A DNA stretch of 64,000 nt from Phragmites australis (lineage: Eukaryota; Streptophyta; Magnoliopsida; Poales; Poaceae), in NCBI RefSeq assembly GCF_958298935.1, contig NC_084929.1, positions 34,103,501 to 34,167,500 on the forward strand. The letters run 5' to 3'. Positions 59,235-64,000 of the stretch are shown here, one piece after another. Position numbers and translations under genes: made by a program. Numbering within the stretch: position 1 is the stretch's first letter; every line of letters begins with the position of its first letter. A model generated the notes under the pieces. That model saw nothing but the letters and a program-made list of their open reading frames with translations. It ran no database searches and had not been told where the DNA came from.

Positions 59235-62091
59235 CCGGTTCTGGTGAACTGGGCCTTTCCGAGCCCAGAATGCGTTTCGGCGTTACATGCATGTACCTTG
59301 CAAAGACCCAGCATGATAGTACACGGCCTATAGAGAGTATCTGCCCCCTTCACGGCCCGACGTATGTCACCTATCCAGCTGCCCAAGTGAGCCGGCTCAA
59401 GTCAACAACAGCCCACAAGTAACTCCTACACAGATTGAAAATCGGCGGTCCTCCTTCCACGAAACCACTTTTGTTGATGAATGAAGAAATTCGAACCAAG
59501 AAACGCATCAGCTTGCTTGAATCGCTCTTTCGCTAGATTGTAGTCGTCATGTTTAGCTCTGAGAGCCATTAGACCTTTATAAATTACCCTTTTGTGTTAA
59601 TCAACAAAGTGACCACCCTTAAAAGAAAAGTAACTCCACGAGTCCAGTCCGCCCCCATCCCGTTTTGCTTGGAGGTGAACGTTTTCTTTGGCAAAGTTTC
59701 CATCAGATGAATCGAAAGCAAAATCCTAATAAAAAAAACTCTTATAAGACCCTATCTATATCATATATCTCATGATTCAATAGCTGAACTGAAGATGAAA
59801 GTGAGAAAGTGGACACGTATCATCATAGTGGAGATGATCTTTTATAAGATCAGGTACTATAGAATTTGCTTGTTAGACGAATCCAACCCAACCGTAACAA
59901 ATCTACTAGACCCCGAGGAGGCCGAGGCCGTGCAGTGCAGCGTAGGTGGCACCGCGGCCTTCTCATCTCATTTGACCCTGCCGAGTTCGAGCAAACGCAG
60001 GTGCAAGCAGCAAGAAGGGGTTGGGGGCACCTGGGGTGGGCTCAGGTAGGGACAAGAGTATACAGATGTACATCTTTTTTTTTTTTAAATGTTATTGTTA
60101 TCTTCAATTATTCAAAGATGTCATTGCTAATTTGTTGTTAGTGCTTCAATCATGATTTTCTAATAAAAGACAAAATTCATTCCTTGTACTTAATTATTGT
60201 GATCATGTGGCATATTGTCCTTTACATTTCTTTGAAGACCAGTATGGTTAGAAAAGATACAAAATTTACTTGAACGATATGCTATTGATTTTACAGGTTG
60301 TGTTTTCCTACTAATAAAATGATACAACCTATGAAGAGAAAGGGTTTCCATGAGCGTGACTACAGTGAACATCAGATTTTAACTCTCTCATTGCTAATTT
60401 GCTCGATATCTTGAATGCTTGCATATTTCACTCCCATAAGGTTATCTTTAAAATATTACACCCGCCACTAACCGGGGCCGCCCGTCTCGCCGCGCCTTTG
60501 ACAATTCGCGGGTGCGGATCGTGTGGTGCCGTGCGCCGGTTCAAGCGGGAGTGCGACGCCCTAGCTTAGCTTGCTGCTGCGCAGCGGTGACGTCGCACGG
60601 CGCTAATTTGACGGCATGCTTGTGAAAGGCGTTCGTTGCCCAGAAAGCACGAAACAGACAACGGTGATGGCAACGACAGCGCAAGGGATCAACACGGGTG
60701 CTCGTATCGCCGCTTGCCGCCACGTGCCCGAGCCGGTTTGGGTTGTGCTCGTGTCTCCTCATGCTGAGTCATGCTCGTGCCAATCCGAAAAATACGGGTC
60801 GGACCAGGTCAGCCTGTCGTGTCGCGTGCTCGGTTCAGGTACGGTCTAAGGTCTCGTGTCGTACTGGTCCGATTCGTCTAGTCTCGGGCCTGGACGTATT
60901 TGGATCATACTTATAGTGTCGTGTTTTTAATCGGTTCAGTATGTACGATTTATTTGAACATCTTTATTTGTATTTATAAAATAGTTATATTATTTTTAAT
61001 ATCTTGATATTATATTGGTATAGAGACTAAAATTGTAATGTCTTGATAAAAAAACACCAATTCACGTCTCGTCGACATGACCGCAAATGCAGCACTGCAA
61101 ATCACCTAGCCCCAGGTGTATAGCACTTTTAGGTTGGTCGCTCATACCGGCATGTGTGGACCTTTCCCTAGCAAAGCAAGCAGCTGAAAATTAGTTTGTT
61201 CTTTTTTTCTAACATCTCTGTGACTCGATTGAAGTGTCCAAAGATCATCCGTCATGTACTCCTATCTTACCTAGACCGTCCGATCAGCTGATCAACCTCC
61301 AGACGGCACAGCGGGGAGTGGAGGCGCTCTGCGGTTTGAACTGCATGGTCGTTCTTATTCGATGGGCCTTCAGCTTTAAAGCCTGTGCGTTATCCGTGGA
61401 AAACGGGCTAGTCAGCACAGACTTACAAGCGGGCCCCGCCCCTGAAGTTCTAAGCCGCAGGGTAAACCTGACAAGCGGGCCCGACAATGTCGTCTAGTCA
61501 GAACGCAGCCTGATTGCCTTCTTAATGGGCCATGAAGTGGCCGGCTACCTCTGCCGAGTGCAGGAACAACGCATTCCCCATTGGCACGGACGTACGTGGT
61601 GCGGCCGTGCGTGTGTGCAGAGGCGGATCTTCCAGGGGCGCCGGGCTCAAGCACCTCTACCGTACCGATGCGCTGAAAATTTTGACGGGTCATTAAAGAG
61701 CTGGGTGACACAAGCGGGCGGCGCGGGTTGTTCAGCCCCTCTAAAAATTTGTGCTGGATCTTACTGTGTGTACTGTGTTTGTGAGTGATGGCGCCGTCCG
61801 TCTCCGTCCCGATCCATCATCACACGGGATCCAATTTCTGTGAAGTCAGAGAGCAACAGTAATTCGTGAGAGATTGTACAGCAAACAGTAATCAACTGAT
61901 TTCATTCACTGCAACTACACTGCAGGCAAATAATATTCGTAGAACTGTAATGATACTGTAGTATTAAAAAAACTGAAGGGCCCAACTCAGATCCAATAAG
62001 TTATGGTGGAGTGAAGTTGTCGTCAAGTCAGATGATTTTTTTCTTGTCATATATATCAGAGTATATAGTATAAGATATATAAGGATCCAGT
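59235..62091. other. Intergenic; no gene recognised
   Basis: AT-rich sequence with GC-rich islands (59910-60050, 60470-60900, 61400-61680). The part at 60720-60900 has GTCGTGTCGTG/GGGTCGGACC motifs like those of the 18.7-19.4 kb repeat. ORFs of up to 99 codons have no domain. Confidence 0.4.
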
Positions 62092-62226
62092 TGTTATAGT
62101 AAGGTAGGATTAGTTTATATCTTATCTTAGGATTACTTGAGATATAAGTTATGCACTTTACATATTCAACTATCGAGACTCAGTGTAACACATACATAAC
62201 ATTACACCAATACTCAATTTCTCACA
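62092..62226 (+). repeat. Short 5' LTR (~135 bp) of a Copia-type element
   Basis: The stretch starts TGTTATAGTAAGG and ends AATTTCTCACA, immediately before an initiator-Met primer-binding site. The 3' end is firm because of that site. The 5' end is inferred from the TG and may lie further left. Confidence 0.55.
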
Positions 62227-62240
62227 TGGTATCACGAGTT
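62227..62240 (+). other. Primer-binding site, tRNA-iMet type
   Basis: TGGTATCACGAGTT is one base off the usual TGGTATCAGAGC start that is complementary to the 3' end of initiator tRNA-Met. It sets the plus orientation of the Copia-type element. Confidence 0.7.
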
Positions 62241-64000
62241 TAGGTTCTAATCATAGGTTACAAACCCTGGCCGCTACCAGCTTCCACGCTACCCCCCCAC
62301 CCCGGGAGATCGATCTCCATTATCTCCGTCGGGGGTAGCGTCGCCCGTACCTAGGGTTCGCACCGCCGATCATGTTGATCGGTCGCGATAGAGAGTCTTT
62401 TCCTGATCTATTAATCAGGATTTTCTCTCTCGTCGGTCGTTGATCGACGTTTCTCTTTGGTTTTACCGATCCAAGATTGGTTTGTGTTGCCCACTGCCTC
62501 CTGTCTTCGCGTGCCTATACTCCATCGACTCCACCGATCTACTACTCTTCGTCGACTCCATGCCAGTCTCGCCACCCATATCCATCCGCTCGGTGCTCGC
62601 CATCCTCGACAACCACTCGATCAGCATCGTCCCCTCACACGCTCTCCCTCGTGGATGGATCCTCCCGTGCGGCACGTCCACGGTGACAGCTCCTCCCATG
62701 CAAACGACGGCCACCTGTCTCGGCAACACACGCATGGATCTACACCGACGTCCTAACCTCGACACGTCACCCATCTCCATCCTCAACCGGATTGCGTTTG
62801 GCCCGCGTCGCCCATGCTGGATCATCACCTCTTCCTTCATCCGTCACGTATGGTCTACCCAGGCTCCATAACCCATCACCATCTCCTTCCATCGATTGCA
62901 TCGCTCGGCTGTTCGACCTCATCGACCACGTCTGCACACGGTCGCCCAACCCACGTCACCCCGACCACCTGTCCGACCCATGCCGGTCCCTATCTCCATC
63001 ACGTCATCGACCACATGCCCTGCCGCATCGACCACATGCATGTTGCTTCGACCACGCACCCTCATCAACCCCCGTCGTCCGTCGACCACGCCTGCTCGCC
63101 CCCAACCACGCTGTTGTGCAACGCTGCACGTCGCTCGACCACGCCTGCTCACCTCCAACCACACCGTCGACCAGTACATGGTTGCCGCCGATTCATCATC
63201 ATCACTTTCACTCGGGATGCCTACGCCTCTGCCTACCTTCGCGCGCCCTTAGTCTGATCAACTGATTGCGTATGATTCCTCTCGGTCGATCGGCAGCGGT
63301 TCCTGTCCTTCTCAAGTATGCACATACCTCCCTCCCGAGAACCGAGGATGCTGCTATGTCGCCTTAGGCCCCATTCTAGATATAGGGAAAAAGTTAGCCT
63401 CTTTTCACCATGGTCCGTGCCTCCGCACTGCCAAAGTGCCCTCCCTGGCACAGTTCGATCGAACGGTGGTCCTGTCGCCACCCTACATCAGCGTCATGCA
63501 TGCCACGACGCTTCGGTCGACCGATGTTGCCTCTCTCGGTGCGTTATCGCCCAGTCGTCGGCGCCCTTGGTCTTCATCATGCTGTTCGAGTGTTCTTCAT
63601 CGGCTTCTTCGAGCATCGCCGCCATGCTCTCTCGGACACTAACGTCGTTGCTCCAGGCCGCTGGTTTCGCCTCTACCATCTTCGTTTAGCACAACCTCAT
63701 CGTTAACGTCGCAGTCTCCTCAACCTATTTGTCTACTCCGGCATCTACAAGCCATATCGGCACCTTTACTTCCTCGCCGTTCTATGCAACACGACCGTTG
63801 AGACCTTCTCTACTGGTCTCTTAGACACTAGCACATTGTTAGGCTCTCTACCTTTACGCGTTCGGTACTAGCAATACCGGTACGTGGCTTCATCCTCGAT
63901 GTGTTTTCGAGCTTGGCAAACCCGATGCACGCCTCATCCTCGACGGCCTTAACTGCGTTGACTTCGACATCGTCCTCTTCCTCAATGATTGTCTCATCCG
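62241..64000 (+). mobile_element. Internal region of the Copia-type element, runs off the window
   Basis: A C-rich leader (62280-63700) follows the primer-binding site. Its overlapping ORFs are Pro/His/Ser/Thr-rich in several frames and have no gag motif. The stretch at 63120-63180 repeats a CGACCACGCCTGCTC block seen at 63078. Up to position 64000 no gag, protease or integrase signature appears, so it is either a long leader or a non-autonomous internal region. Confidence 0.5.

Noticed and set aside
62440..63265. Pro/His/Ser-rich ORFs of 120-157 codons
   Set aside because: Several overlapping frames are open together, with no gag or other domain; attributed to the C-rich internal region of the Copia-type element.

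Overview
The window is plant nuclear DNA, almost certainly from a grass (Poaceae). The signs are spliceosomal genes with grass-type GC-rich first exons, an LRK10-like receptor kinase relic, a type-2 non-specific lipid transfer protein relic, Tourist-type MITEs flanked by TTA, and very long Ty3/gypsy LTRs. I cannot name the species. Only two genes look intact; most of the rest is transposable-element sequence in several nested layers.

Layout. Positions 1-16 kb hold a stack of retrotransposons. A minus-strand Ty3/gypsy element (gag at about 14.1-15.96 kb, protease at 2.1-2.7 kb) is split by a plus-strand Tat-like gypsy element (2726-14088). That element is itself broken by a 4.0-kb solo LTR (7866-11869, 5-bp target duplication AACCC) and by a 2-kb LTR-like insertion in its own 3' LTR. 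A 701-bp Helitron (14775-15475) splits the outer gag, and a plus-strand LTR (1-2106) interrupts the outer pol. Positions 16-18.3 kb hold gene relics: a leaderless nsLTP2 and two divergently oriented pieces of LRK10-like kinase genes. Positions 18.4-28.1 kb hold a Tourist MITE, a 955-bp fold-back element, and a long minus-strand LTR containing a 3.25-kb solo LTR (target duplication GTGAG). Positions 29.9-31.55 kb hold a Mutator-like element (9-bp target duplication) whose left end has been tandemly duplicated.

The gene core is 32-48 kb. A complete 14-exon HRZ/BRUTUS-type gene (hemerythrin domains, CHY, CTCHY and RING-H2 zinc fingers; 1,229 residues by my splice model) runs on the plus strand. 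Its intron 12 holds an antisense 5'-truncated LINE with a 16-bp target duplication. A 5-exon gene for a DUF3741/DUF4378 (TRM/LONGIFOLIA-like) protein of 921 residues runs convergently on the minus strand, its stop codon 625 bp from the HRZ stop. HRZ/BTS proteins are iron-binding E3 ubiquitin ligases that damp iron-deficiency responses; TRM proteins act at the cortical microtubule array. Nothing in the sequence suggests that the two genes work together.

From 48 to 64 kb there are three ~815-bp tandem repeats (50.45-52.96 kb), a 1.49-kb solo LTR (target duplication GAATC) carrying six 73-bp units each centred on a CACGTG palindrome, degenerate minisatellites, one unrecognised small secreted-type ORF, and the start of a Copia-type element (short LTR plus initiator-Met primer-binding site) that runs off the end. 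All splice sites and protein identities are read by eye from the sequence; no database search was run.
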